In this document: positions 8,449 through 15,542 of the stretch, one piece after another
Numbering within the stretch: the stretch's first letter is position 1
Layout: each line of letters starts with the position of its first letter
Source: Streptomyces sp. BV286
GTDB lineage: Bacteria; Actinomycetota; Actinomycetes; Streptomycetales; Streptomycetaceae
Direction: 5' to 3'
NCBI RefSeq assembly: GCF_019090165.1
Contig: NZ_JAHRIB010000167.1
Coordinates: 21,663 to 85,662 of the forward strand
DNA length: 64,000 bases
The notes under the pieces: model-generated
The model's input: the letters and a program-made list of their open reading frames with translations, nothing else
Databases searched by the model: none
What the model was told of the DNA's origin: nothing
Program-made: the position numbers and the translations under genes

Positions 8449-9339
8449 GTGACGGTGTACGACTACCAGCCCGTCCACGGCGGCGCGCTCCACGACCCGG
8501 GCGCCAGCGGCGGGCAGGCCACTCAGATCAGCCTGTACGCCTCAGCGGAGCGCACCGGTACACCAGTGGCGACCGCCGGGCCGGCCGTGCGGCTACGCGC
8601 GACGGCCTACCGATTCACCCTGCCGGACGGCCTGCCCGAGGGCCGGTACTGGTGCACCGTCACCTTCATTCCGGGCAAGGACCAGCCACCCGTGACCGAC
8701 CGCACGGTCAAGATGGACTTCCCGCTGGGCACCGGACTCCTCGCATCGGCCGAGCAGATCGCCGACAAGCTGGGCGTGCCGCTCCCGCTGACGGCCTCCC
8801 AGCGCGAGAGCTACCGCGACGCCATCGCCGATGCACAGAGCGACGTCGCCGGATACCTGGGGCGGCCGCTGCTGCCCCAGCCGCGCACCCTGACCGACGT
8901 GAAGCCCCTGTACGGCTACGACCTGTACGACCCGCGGGCCTGGCCCGTGCACGAGCTGGACGACGTGGTCACCGTCACCAGCTACAGCGACAACGCGGAC
9001 GGCGAAGACACCTACGACGTACAGCTCATGGTCGGCCTCAACGCCGCAGCCGAGCGGCCGATCGTCCGGTACGTCATCGCTCACGCCGCGGAGGGCATCC
9101 GCAACAGCCCCACCCAGCCGCCCGGCTCCACGTCGACCGACCGGGGGCGACGCGTCAGCTCCGTATCCGCCGAGGGCCAGTCGGTCAGCTTCGAGTCCGC
9201 CCCGGTCGCCGGGCAGGCCGGAGCTCTGCCCGCACTCGACTCCCTTGCCGGGTACCGCAAGCTGGTCATTCGGCCGCTCCCCGTCGTGGCCGCCGCACCG
9301 TGGCCCTACGGCCGCGGGCGCCGCTACAGCAGGTGGTGA
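8449..9339 (+). CDS. Head-tail adaptor (gp6-like) protein with extra N-terminal domain
   Basis: 296 residues. Residues ~95-200 match the head-tail connector fold: LLASAEQIADKLGVPLPLTASQRESYRDAIADAQSDVAGYLGRPLLP is the long two-helix start typical of HK97 gp6/SPP1 gp15 adaptors, which form the ring under the portal. Residues 1-90 are strand-rich (ISLYASAERTGTPVATAGPAV...GRYWCTVTFIPG) and look like an Ig-like addition. The C-terminal ~90 residues are Pro/Arg-rich. The GTG is preceded by GGGAGCGAGCAG. Placement before the stopper and tail completion genes agrees. Confidence 0.72.
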   Translation: MTVYDYQPVHGGALHDPGASGGQATQISLYASAERTGTPVATAGPAVRLRATAYRFTLPDGLPEGRYWCTVTFIPGKDQPPVTDRTVKMDFPLGTGLLASAEQIADKLGVPLPLTASQRESYRDAIADAQSDVAGYLGRPLLPQPRTLTDVKPLYGYDLYDPRAWPVHELDDVVTVTSYSDNADGEDTYDVQLMVGLNAAAERPIVRYVIAHAAEGIRNSPTQPPGSTSTDRGRRVSSVSAEGQSVSFESAPVAGQAGALPALDSLAGYRKLVIRPLPVVAAAPWPYGRGRRYSRW

Positions 9340-9345
9340 GCAGCC

Positions 9346-9675
9346 GTGACTGTTCTCCTGCCCGACCGGCAGCTCACCGCGTACGTCCTGGCTCATCCGT
9401 GGGGCCGGGACGCTCACGGCGTGCCTGTCCCGCCACCGCCCGACGTCCGGCCCGAGCCGCGCGAGCCCAAGCCCGGAGCCGCCACCGAGCAGGTCGACGG
9501 CTTATGGACACTGCGGGTCGACCCCACGGACTGGCCGCTCGAAGCCGGTGACGAGCTGAGCGACGGCACCCTGACGTGGACGGTCGTCAGCGCGCTCCTC
9601 AAGCGCGTGCCCGGCTACGGGGCAGCCGACTACATCGCCGTCGTGGGCAACCTCAACCCACCAGAGGTGCCCTGA
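9346..9675 (+). CDS. Head closure (stopper) protein-like
   Basis: 109 residues, strand-rich, with RVDPTDWPLEAGDELSDGTLTWTVVSALLKRVPG resembling the beta-barrel head closure proteins (SPP1 gp16/HK97 gp7 class) that sit between the adaptor ring and the tail. Starts with GTG seven bases after the previous stop and its TGA shares a base with the ATG of the next gene, so the connector genes are translationally coupled. Family assignment rests on size, order and strand pattern. Confidence 0.6.
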   Translation: MTVLLPDRQLTAYVLAHPWGRDAHGVPVPPPPDVRPEPREPKPGAATEQVDGLWTLRVDPTDWPLEAGDELSDGTLTWTVVSALLKRVPGYGAADYIAVVGNLNPPEVP

Positions 9676-10208
9676 TGGCGAAGTTCCACGTCGAGCCCGG
9701 CCTTGAGCAGAAGCTGGCGCAGCTCATCGCCCCGAAGGTCCACGACATCGCGAAGCAGGTCGAGCGCCAGGCCAAGGTGTTCGCCCCGCCGACGAAGAAG
9801 TGGATCACCGTCGGGGACGACAAGGTCCGCCCTACGCACGTCACCGCGAACAACCAGGAAGTGCCCGCCAACCTGAGATTCCAAGTCAACTCGATGCAGT
9901 GGGACATGCAGCACCGCGGCATCGGCCCCACCACCTATATGAAGGCACCCGGCGACGAGTCGTCACGAGCCATCGCGAACATCCGCAACTGCCGGTGCCA
10001 CGCCCAGAGCATCCCCGACGGCATCTCACGCAACATCCGCACCCTGGCGCCCGTCGTCACAGGGACCAGGGTCACGGTGAAGGTCATCGCTACTGGGAAG
10101 TGGGTCGTGCCCGCCGAGATCGGCACCATCTACCCGGGCAACCTCGAAGCGAAGGGCGCCTACTTCATGGGGCGGGCCGCCGCGGCGGTCGCCGCACGCC
10201 TGCGGTAG
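9675..10208 (+). CDS. Tail completion/neck protein with MuF-like Cys motif
   Basis: 177 residues. The ends resemble HK97 gp10-type neck proteins (N-terminal helix VEPGLEQKLAQLIAPKVHDI, C-terminal EIGTIYPG...YFMGRAAAAVAARL). The middle carries a MuF-type minor head signature: RPTHVTANNQEVP followed by RNCRC (residues ~108-112), as in SPP1 gp7-like R-x-x-H...NCRC motifs. So it looks like a neck protein with a MuF segment inserted, or a shortened MuF protein. ATG 9675 overlaps the preceding stop; an upstream frame start gives unrelated sequence. Confidence 0.65.
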   Translation: MAKFHVEPGLEQKLAQLIAPKVHDIAKQVERQAKVFAPPTKKWITVGDDKVRPTHVTANNQEVPANLRFQVNSMQWDMQHRGIGPTTYMKAPGDESSRAIANIRNCRCHAQSIPDGISRNIRTLAPVVTGTRVTVKVIATGKWVVPAEIGTIYPGNLEAKGAYFMGRAAAAVAARLR

Positions 10209-10209
10209 C

Positions 10210-10226
10210 TGTTCCCCCGGGGAACA
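10210..10226. promoter_or_regulatory. parS-like palindrome, copy 2
   Basis: TGTTCCCC-C-GGGGAACA begins two bases after the stop of the neck gene and is intergenic. Its left flank GCGGTAGC is identical to that of the copy at 22830, hinting at a shared larger repeat. Confidence 0.6.
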
Positions 10227-10240
10227 CCCGGTTTGGGAGC

Positions 10241-10275
10241 GGGCGACACAAGCGCGTCCGCTCCTGCACAGTCCG
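10241..10275 (+). promoter_or_regulatory. Late-type promoter, leaderless arrangement
   Basis: GGGCGACACAAGC (10241-10253), 16 bases, then AGTCCG (10270-10275); the ATG of the next gene stands only five bases after the hexamer and has no ribosome binding site. A short hairpin (GGAGCGG/CCGCTCC, 10236-10264) overlaps the box, so it might partly reflect a terminator. Confidence 0.45.
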
Positions 10276-10279
10276 CCTC

Positions 10280-10540
10280 ATGACGAGCACCCGTAAGACC
10301 ACCACCTTCGCCTCCACGGCGGACACCGCCGCCGAGACCGACTCCGAGACAACCCCGGAAGACACCCCGGCCCTTGCCGGCCCGCCGCTGCGCCACGGCC
10401 AGAGCCCGGAGACGGTCACTTTCGCCCACCACCTGCGTATCGACGGCCGGGACTACAAGCCGGGCGAAACCGCGCAGGTCTCGCCCGACTACGCCCGCCA
10501 GCTCCGCGGCAACGGCTACGTCGCCCGCGGGCGCGCCTGA
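10280..10540 (+). CDS. Small hypothetical connector-region protein (86 aa)
   Basis: The first 40 residues are Thr/Glu-rich and disordered; the remainder (ETVTFAHHLRIDGRDYKPGETAQVSPDYARQLRGNGYVARG) is a small strand-rich domain like those of phage head or connector accessory proteins that dock on a ring (PG-E-x-V-P motif). No Shine-Dalgarno is visible before ATG 10280, in keeping with a leaderless transcript from the promoter element just upstream. It ends two bases before the tail terminator gene. Confidence 0.62.
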   Translation: MTSTRKTTTFASTADTAAETDSETTPEDTPALAGPPLRHGQSPETVTFAHHLRIDGRDYKPGETAQVSPDYARQLRGNGYVARGRA

Positions 10541-10542
10541 CC

Positions 10543-10986
10543 ATGAGCGACCCCTTCGCTCTCGCCGACGCGGACGAGGTTGCGGCCGTACTCAACTGGC
10601 TCGCCGAGCACCCCAAGGTCACGGAAGCGCTCGGCGGGCCAGGCCGCGTCTCCGGCGTGCGCGAGGCCCCGTGGCCACGTCTGCGCGTCGCAGCCGGCCC
10701 GAGCGGAGACCTCGCAGACCTGACGTGGCGTACCGAGCCGGAGGTGTCGCTGGAGTTGTACGGGGACCCGGGCGGCTGGCCCGGTCCGGCAGCCCTCGGC
10801 CGGATGCTGAAGGTGTGCGCCATCGCCGCCGCACAGCTCCCCGACGCGCCGCCCGTCCCCGGCCGCTCCGTCATCAGCAGAGTCCGCCCGTCCGGCGTCC
10901 TTATCGAGTCGCCCCTGGAGACAGGCCAACCCCGCTGGGTCATGGGCCTGCTCATCACCCAACGCCCCAACCCGGAGAACGTGTGA
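10543..10986 (+). CDS. Tail terminator-like protein
   Basis: 147 residues with an N-terminal helix (ADEVAAVLNWLAEHPKVTEALGG) and a strand-rich core (PWPRLRVAAG...PEVSLELYGD, then helix ALGRMLKVCAIAAAQL and strand-like ISRVRPSGVLIESPLETGQPRWVMGLLIT). This is the layout of lambda gpU/HK97 gp11-like tail terminators that cap the tail tube. Size and gene order (after neck proteins, before the tube) agree. Its stop overlaps the next GTG. Confidence 0.62.
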   Translation: MSDPFALADADEVAAVLNWLAEHPKVTEALGGPGRVSGVREAPWPRLRVAAGPSGDLADLTWRTEPEVSLELYGDPGGWPGPAALGRMLKVCAIAAAQLPDAPPVPGRSVISRVRPSGVLIESPLETGQPRWVMGLLITQRPNPENV

Positions 10987-11336
10987 ACATCACCGACGCC
11001 ACCGTGTACATCGCCCCCGTGGGCACAGACCCCACCGACGCCGGCGCGTGGATGTCTGTCGGGTTCGCCGACGACGTGCAGTTCGAGGAGTCCTGCGAGC
11101 TCGACGCCCCCGAGCACTGGTTCACGACTCCACGGTCCGTGAGCATCACCGTGCCGCTACGCGCGATCCGGCACGTCCTACCGCCCCTGTCCGTGGCATG
11201 CGAGCACACCCTCAGCGCCATCCAGCAGCACGCCCGACGCACACGCGTTGCCCGAGCGCTGGCCGCCGCGAGGGCGGCCGGAGTCCTGCCGTGCCCACTG
11301 CCGTTCTCCGGCCGCGCGACCCACGTCTACAGGTGA
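10983..11336 (+). CDS. Hypothetical tail-region protein
   Basis: 117 residues starting at a GTG that overlaps the preceding stop (GTGTGA), so translation is coupled. The N-terminal half (ITDATVYIAPVGTDPTDAGAWMSVGFADDVQFEESCELDAPEHW) resembles the opening of the tail tube protein encoded next (TNATQIVVPARTRVWLAPVGTTAP...GWFSVGLTTEDSLKFNEEPSFE), which suggests a diverged, truncated tube-like paralogue. The C-terminal half is helical and basic. Function unknown. Confidence 0.6.
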   Translation: MNITDATVYIAPVGTDPTDAGAWMSVGFADDVQFEESCELDAPEHWFTTPRSVSITVPLRAIRHVLPPLSVACEHTLSAIQQHARRTRVARALAAARAAGVLPCPLPFSGRATHVYR

Positions 11337-11367
11337 TCCCGCACGGCTTGCCCGCCGCCCTCCAGAG

Positions 11368-11403
11368 CCCGGGACGGTAACCAGGCGCTCTCTCCATCGT
11401 GGC
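11368..11403 (+). promoter_or_regulatory. Late-type (ECF-like) promoter before tail tube
   Basis: CCCGGGACGGTAAC (11368-11381), 16 bases, CGTGGC (11398-11403). The box ends 59 bases before the ATG, and the expected start of transcription leaves a short leader containing GAGGAGAA. Confidence 0.5.
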
Positions 11404-11440
11404 CCGGCCCCTTACCCCGGCCGCGAGGAGAACAGCCGCC

Positions 11441-12031
11441 ATGGCTGGCGAGATCACCAACGCAACACAGATCGTTGTCCCTGCACGAACCCGAGTCTGG
11501 CTCGCGCCTGTCGGCACCACAGCGCCCGCAGACGCCACGGCGGCGATGCCCGCGGGCTGGTTCTCAGTCGGCCTGACGACCGAGGACAGCCTGAAATTCA
11601 ACGAGGAGCCCTCGTTCGAACAGGTCAAGTCGGCCCAGACTGACTTCCCGTCCAGAACGTTCCAGACCGCCGACAGCGCGACCATCGAGGTCGACCTTCA
11701 GCAGTGGAGCGCCCAGAACTTCAAGGCCGTGTTCGGTGGAGGCGAGATCACCGAGATCACTCCTGCGGCCGGAGGCGCCGGAGCAAAGCACTACCGGTTC
11801 GCGCCGCCGCGGGTCGGCGGCCGGACCGAGATCGCCGGAGTGATCGAGGTCATCGACGGCCCCAAGAGCTACAGGTACGTCGTGCCGCGCGCCATGCAGA
11901 TGGAAGGCGTACAGACCGATCTCCAGAAGGCGAAGGAGGCGGTTCTGCCGTTGCGTTTGGCTGTGCAAGGAGGCGACGACTCCGACGCCTGGTACTTGAT
12001 CACGAACGATCCCGCCTTCGCGGCCGCGTAG
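11441..12031 (+). CDS. Major tail tube protein
   Basis: 196 residues; strand-rich with the typical pattern of siphovirus tube proteins: an N-terminal strand leading to an APVGTTAP loop, GWFSVGLTTEDSLKFNEEPSFEQVKSAQTDFPSRTF (the arm and first sheet), then IEVDLQQWSAQNFKAVFGGGEIT, and a C-terminal KSYRYVVPRAMQMEGVQTDLQKAKEAVLPLRLAV that resembles the inner-tube sheet. ATG 11441 follows CGAGGAGAACAGCC. Hexamers of this protein polymerise around the tape measure. Upstream of parAB, it closes the first late block. Confidence 0.8.
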   Translation: MAGEITNATQIVVPARTRVWLAPVGTTAPADATAAMPAGWFSVGLTTEDSLKFNEEPSFEQVKSAQTDFPSRTFQTADSATIEVDLQQWSAQNFKAVFGGGEITEITPAAGGAGAKHYRFAPPRVGGRTEIAGVIEVIDGPKSYRYVVPRAMQMEGVQTDLQKAKEAVLPLRLAVQGGDDSDAWYLITNDPAFAAA

Positions 12032-12047
12032 TCTGGTGCGGAAACGA

Positions 12048-12103
12048 CAAGGCCCGTACAGGGCGCGGGAGATGCTAGCTTCCGCGGCCGGTACGGGCTC
12101 TTG
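12048..12103. terminator. Bidirectional terminator between tail tube and parA
   Basis: CAAGGCCCGTAC (12048-12059) pairs with GTACGGGCTCTTG (12091-12103) with a single-base bulge; the A/T-leaning outer ends suit termination from both sides of the convergent gene pair. Confidence 0.6.
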
Positions 12104-12118
12104 GCGTTCGGAGGACTG

Positions 12119-13024
12119 CTACGCGTCTACGAGGTCAATGAACCCCATGCTGGTAGCGACCTTGTTGTAGTCCTCCATCGGATATGAGGACGGCGCGAAC
12201 GCTGGCACCGTCTGCTGCAACCGGTGCTGCCGGGGGATCACACCGCTCCAGCGGATCTTGTGCAGTGTGTAGTTCTCGCCGTACTGCTTCTCGATCGCCT
12301 GCACCGTCTCCTCGAACTCGACGCCCTTGTGCTGGCTGGTCGGGGTCGCGCACATGATGATGTTCTTGATGGTGGGCGCCGGCCGCGTTGTTCGCGTCGT
12401 CATGTCCACCACCATCTGCTCCAGTTCCTCGAAGGTGTACCCGAGGTCTTCCTCCTCCTTATTGGTGACCAGGACGGGGGGAATGACCTCGTCGTCCTCC
12501 TGGAGGGGAAGCAGAGCCGACACGGACAACTTGCTCAGACTCGCGGGCAGGTCGAACAACCACACGTCGTCATCGCCGTCGTACTCGCGGCACATCCGCT
12601 CAGCCCAGCCCATGAGCAGACCGGTGCCGGTAGCGACCTCAGTGTCGAACTGCTTCACATGGCGGCTGCCGCGCACGATCTGCAAGTTCGGGATCTCGGC
12701 GAAACTTTCATCGTCCCATCCCTCACCGACACGGATACGAGCCGGAACGCTGGCCTCTTCAAGGCCGACCTTGTCCAGCATCAGCTCCCAAATGGTGGGG
12801 AACTGCGCATCGTCCAGGTGCTTCACACCGAAGATGTGCGACGCGTTGCGCTGCTGGTCGAAGTCGAAGACACGGACCTTCCAGCCTCGCAGCGCCAGGA
12901 TCGTGGCGAGGATGGTGACGGTGGTGGTCTTCGCGCTACCGCCCGAGATGATGAGCGCAGCGATGATCAAAGGCCAGGTGCGGCCGTTAGGGCGCGTGTT
13001 GCGCGCCAGGGTCGTCTTTGACAC
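12119..13024 (-). CDS. parA: ParA-type partition ATPase
   Basis: 301 residues. Walker A at residues 26-35 reads ISGGSAKTTT, a deviant form lacking the signature Lys of KGGxGKTT but keeping Lys32-Thr-Thr. VRVFDFDQQRNAS (residues ~49-61) is the ParA switch I region and DVWLFDLPAS the Walker B strand. The N-terminus is short, so it lacks the long DNA-binding head of P1 ParA. With ParB it would segregate the plasmid prophage. It lies 12 bases downstream of parB on the minus strand, inserted between two late structural blocks. Confidence 0.85.
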   Translation of the reverse strand: MSKTTLARNTRPNGRTWPLIIAALIISGGSAKTTTVTILATILALRGWKVRVFDFDQQRNASHIFGVKHLDDAQFPTIWELMLDKVGLEEASVPARIRVGEGWDDESFAEIPNLQIVRGSRHVKQFDTEVATGTGLLMGWAERMCREYDGDDDVWLFDLPASLSKLSVSALLPLQEDDEVIPPVLVTNKEEEDLGYTFEELEQMVVDMTTRTTRPAPTIKNIIMCATPTSQHKGVEFEETVQAIEKQYGENYTLHKIRWSGVIPRQHRLQQTVPAFAPSSYPMEDYNKVATSMGFIDLVDA

Positions 13025-13036
13025 ACGAATCCTTCG

Positions 13037-14494
13037 TTAGAGAGCCGGCTCGTCGGCAGGCTCGGCCGCGTCGAACGCGACGTTGAACTTTGTGAGCTGA
13101 TCCCTCTCCCACTCAGTGGAGGGGACGTAGTTGGCGGCCTGGATCAGCAGTTCGACGTGGGCGGCATCGGTGCGGTCCCACTGACGGCGGTTGTCCTTCG
13201 CGCGGATCTCACTCGCGGCGAGCGCCGTGGCAAACGTGGCGCGCTGGACCAGGTCATCATTGCCGGAAGACAGGACTGCTTGGAAGTAGGAATCCGGGTC
13301 GGCTACCGACAGCACTTCCTTGCCCACCTCCCGCAGCCACGCGTGAGCGCGGGTCTTCGCGGGCCCCTGCTGGATAGGGGACAGCAGAGTCCGGGCGTAC
13401 AACGCGGCCGTCTGCTTCTCGTCGGGTGTGAAGTTGTTGCGGATCAGATGCAGGCAGGCCTCAGTCCGGTCGGCTCCCGCATTGTTGCGTTCACGAACAG
13501 CCCGATCCGCCGCAACGCTGACGCGGCTCTTCGGCGCCACTGGGGGCGGTTTGAGCTCCGGCTTCTGCTTAACCTCCTTCTCTTTTTCCTCCTTGTTCGT
13601 GGGTGCCTCCGGAACGACTGTCTCCTTCGTCTTCACCGGAGCGTCATCGTTCTCGCTGCCCGCGCGCTGCTCAGGCAAGCCCGCCTGGTCCTCGGGCTGC
13701 TGTTCGTCCTCGTACTGCTTCTCGTACTCGGTCGGCACACCCTCCGCCTGCACGGCCAGGATCGCCTGCTTGACCGGGATGTCGCGGTCCTCCGACAGCC
13801 GCCAAGCCGCTTCCTGCTCCTCAGCCTGCCCCTTGAAGGCTTCTTGGATGCGCCGGGCATCCGTGACGGAGAGCGTTTCGGCTTCGATCGCCTCCTGGCA
13901 GACCAACGGGAGGTTCACGAGCTGGAGACGTCGAGAGACGTGCGTGGACCCGATCTTCAGCGCCGCGGCGATCTCCCGGTACGACATCCCCTCCTTGACG
14001 TGCAGCCGCAGGAAGTTCCGGGCTTCCTCCATCGGCGTGTAGCCCACGCGTTGCAGGTTCTCGATGAGCAGCACACGCCGGATCTTGGGGGTGACGGCGT
14101 TGTTCAGTGCCGATCGGATCGTCCTCAGCTCGGCGAGCTTGCTCGCGCGCCAGCGGCGCTCCCCGAAGGCGATGACGTACTTGGTCGTGATGGCCTTGTC
14201 GTCGGCCGCGAACTCGGGCCACTTCTTCACAAACTCGGCCGTGTGCATGACGACGATGTCCTGGAGGAGACCATCCTCCTTGATGCTCCTTGCCAGTCCC
14301 TCCAAGTCACCCATCGACCGCAAGTCGTTGAACGGGTTGGGGCTGATCTGGTCGAGCGGAATGTCCAGGACGTCGCCGTCCTTCTCGGCCTGGCTGTAGA
14401 ACGCCTGCGCCGGCTTCGGCTGGTCGGGGGCCGTTCCCTTCCCACCGACACCCGAGCCCCTCTTGTTGGGGCCTCCCTTGAGATCCAACGGCAT
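13037..14494 (-). CDS. parB: ParB-type centromere-binding protein
   Basis: 485 residues. The N-terminal ParB/Srx domain has IPLDQISPNPFNDLRS (residues 45-60) and the CTP-binding GERRWRA box at 111-117. A helix-turn-helix is at ~171-190 (SYREIAAALKIGSTHVSRRL). A long charged linker (~255-340, Glu/Lys/Pro-rich) leads to a C-terminal helical region of about 145 residues that is longer than chromosomal ParB. It is the first gene of parBA, reversed relative to the neighbouring late genes. The eight TGTTCCCCMGGGGAACA sites are the best candidates for its binding sites, the nearest only ~100 bases upstream. Confidence 0.88.
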   Translation of the reverse strand: MPLDLKGGPNKRGSGVGGKGTAPDQPKPAQAFYSQAEKDGDVLDIPLDQISPNPFNDLRSMGDLEGLARSIKEDGLLQDIVVMHTAEFVKKWPEFAADDKAITTKYVIAFGERRWRASKLAELRTIRSALNNAVTPKIRRVLLIENLQRVGYTPMEEARNFLRLHVKEGMSYREIAAALKIGSTHVSRRLQLVNLPLVCQEAIEAETLSVTDARRIQEAFKGQAEEQEAAWRLSEDRDIPVKQAILAVQAEGVPTEYEKQYEDEQQPEDQAGLPEQRAGSENDDAPVKTKETVVPEAPTNKEEKEKEVKQKPELKPPPVAPKSRVSVAADRAVRERNNAGADRTEACLHLIRNNFTPDEKQTAALYARTLLSPIQQGPAKTRAHAWLREVGKEVLSVADPDSYFQAVLSSGNDDLVQRATFATALAASEIRAKDNRRQWDRTDAAHVELLIQAANYVPSTEWERDQLTKFNVAFDAAEPADEPAL

Positions 14495-14591
14495 AGATGT
14501 GTCTCCGATACTCGCGTGATTGATGTGGGATAGAGACTAGCGAGCCGACCTCTCACATCAGGCGCCGCATACCCGAGTTGTCCCCCGGAGG

Positions 14592-14608
14592 TGTTCCCCA
14601 GGGGAACA
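14592..14608. promoter_or_regulatory. parS-like palindrome, copy 3 (parB upstream region)
   Basis: TGTTCCCC-A-GGGGAACA in the 227-base divergent gap between parB and the tail assembly chaperone, 98 bases before the parB start. A site here could serve both as partition site and as operator for parBA autoregulation. Confidence 0.65.
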
Positions 14609-14651
14609 GCCGCAGCCGACTGCGGACCGCGCCCGGCTTCTGTGCCGCGTG

Positions 14652-14687
14652 CCCGAGACGGTAGACGTGCCGGCTTCCTACGTTCCC
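14652..14687 (+). promoter_or_regulatory. Late-type (ECF-like) promoter before tail assembly genes
   Basis: CCCGAGACGGTAG (14652-14664) with GTTCCC at 14682-14687. The distance to the ATG is 57 bases. This promoter restarts late transcription after the minus-strand parAB block. Confidence 0.5.
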
Positions 14688-14721
14688 CGGGCTTTGACAC
14701 CCACCCGGGAGGACCACCCGC

Positions 14722-15255
14722 ATGAGCATCGTCATTGACCTCGACGCGCAGCGCCGCGAGGTGCAGTACCCGCACGGCATCCCCGTCAAGATCCACGGCG
14801 AGGAGTTCCTGTTCCCCGCAGAGATCCCGGCAGCCTGCCTCGACCCGCTGTTCAGCGATGAGCTGGACCTCATGGGCGTCCTGGGCGACATCGTCAACGC
14901 AGACGCCAACGACACCACGACCACGGGCGAGATCGTCGAGATGATCTTCCGTCGGCCGCAGCTCCCTGCCCGGTTCTACGGCGCGGTCATGGGCATCTAC
15001 AAGGAACTCCTCGGCGAGGCCACCTACCAGGACTTCAAGACGGTCCGGCCCTCCATCGGTGACTACGTCCGGCTCTCGCAGGCTCTGATCTCCGTCTACG
15101 GGGTGGACCTGGGAAAGCTCTTCCGGTCGGCCGACTCCTCCGAGAACGATGGAGCGACGTCGAGTCCGACCTCTCCCGCTTCTACAGCGGACTCGACGCC
15201 CGAGGCATCTGGCTCCGACCAGGCCAGCCCGGGTTCATCGGCCTCCGTCGCTTGA
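14722..15255 (+). CDS. Tail assembly chaperone, short form (gpG-like)
   Basis: 177 residues. The N-terminal part (VQYPHGIPVKIHGEEFLFPAEIPAACLDPLF...) is a small domain common in actinophage tail chaperones, followed by helices ending VRLSQALISVYGVDLGKLF and a Ser/Thr-rich tail. Chaperones of this class coat the tape measure during tail assembly. CGGGAGGACCACCCGC precedes the ATG. The reading frame continues to 15255 in the unshifted product; a slippery site at 15111-15117 gives the long form. Confidence 0.8.
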   Translation: MSIVIDLDAQRREVQYPHGIPVKIHGEEFLFPAEIPAACLDPLFSDELDLMGVLGDIVNADANDTTTTGEIVEMIFRRPQLPARFYGAVMGIYKELLGEATYQDFKTVRPSIGDYVRLSQALISVYGVDLGKLFRSADSSENDGATSSPTSPASTADSTPEASGSDQASPGSSASVA

Positions 15256-15542
15256 TCTCCCTCCTCGACGGCCTGCCCGAAGAGGCCCGCACCATATCCG
15301 CGCCCATCAACGGCTGGACGGTGCAGGTCGAACTCCTGGTGCAGCTGATCGAGGAAATCTCGCTGCTCGCCGCCGACCGGCGTCGTCCGGAGCCCCGGGA
15401 GATTCCGCGCCCGTACACCGCCGACCCGACTGTTCCCCAGGGGAACAGCGTCCGTCCGGCGCAGCAGCCCGACCTGATGAACGGCCACCGCAAGATGCTC
15501 GCGGCTGCCGCCCGGAGAGGAAGGGTGCACCCCCATGCCTGA
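14722..15542 (+). CDS. Tail assembly chaperone, frameshifted long form (gpGT-like)
   Basis: A -1 shift on G GGA AAG moves ribosomes into the frame that reads ALPVGRLLRERWSDVESDLS and on to PEEARTISAPINGWTVQVEL, giving a 273-residue fusion. The entered frame encodes the typical chaperone T-domain pattern (W-x-D-V-E-x-D-L...Y-x-x-D...FIGLRRLISLLDGLP). The T-region has no start codon of its own before 15252, and its stop overlaps the tape measure start at 15535, as in lambda-like G/GT-H order. It contains the parS-like copy at 15431. Confidence 0.85.
15111..15117 (+). other. -1 programmed frameshift slippery site (G GGA AAG)
   Basis: GGGAAAG in zero frame as G GGA AAG (codons GGA at 15112, AAG at 15115). 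It is the same heptamer that phage lambda uses for gpG/gpGT. The downstream GC-rich segment (CTCTTCCGGTCGGCCGACTC) can fold and may stimulate slippage. Confidence 0.85.
15431..15447. promoter_or_regulatory. parS-like palindrome, copy 4
   Basis: TGTTCCCC-A-GGGGAACA inside the T-domain coding region of the tail chaperone, where it encodes VPQGN in the shifted frame. Confidence 0.6.
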
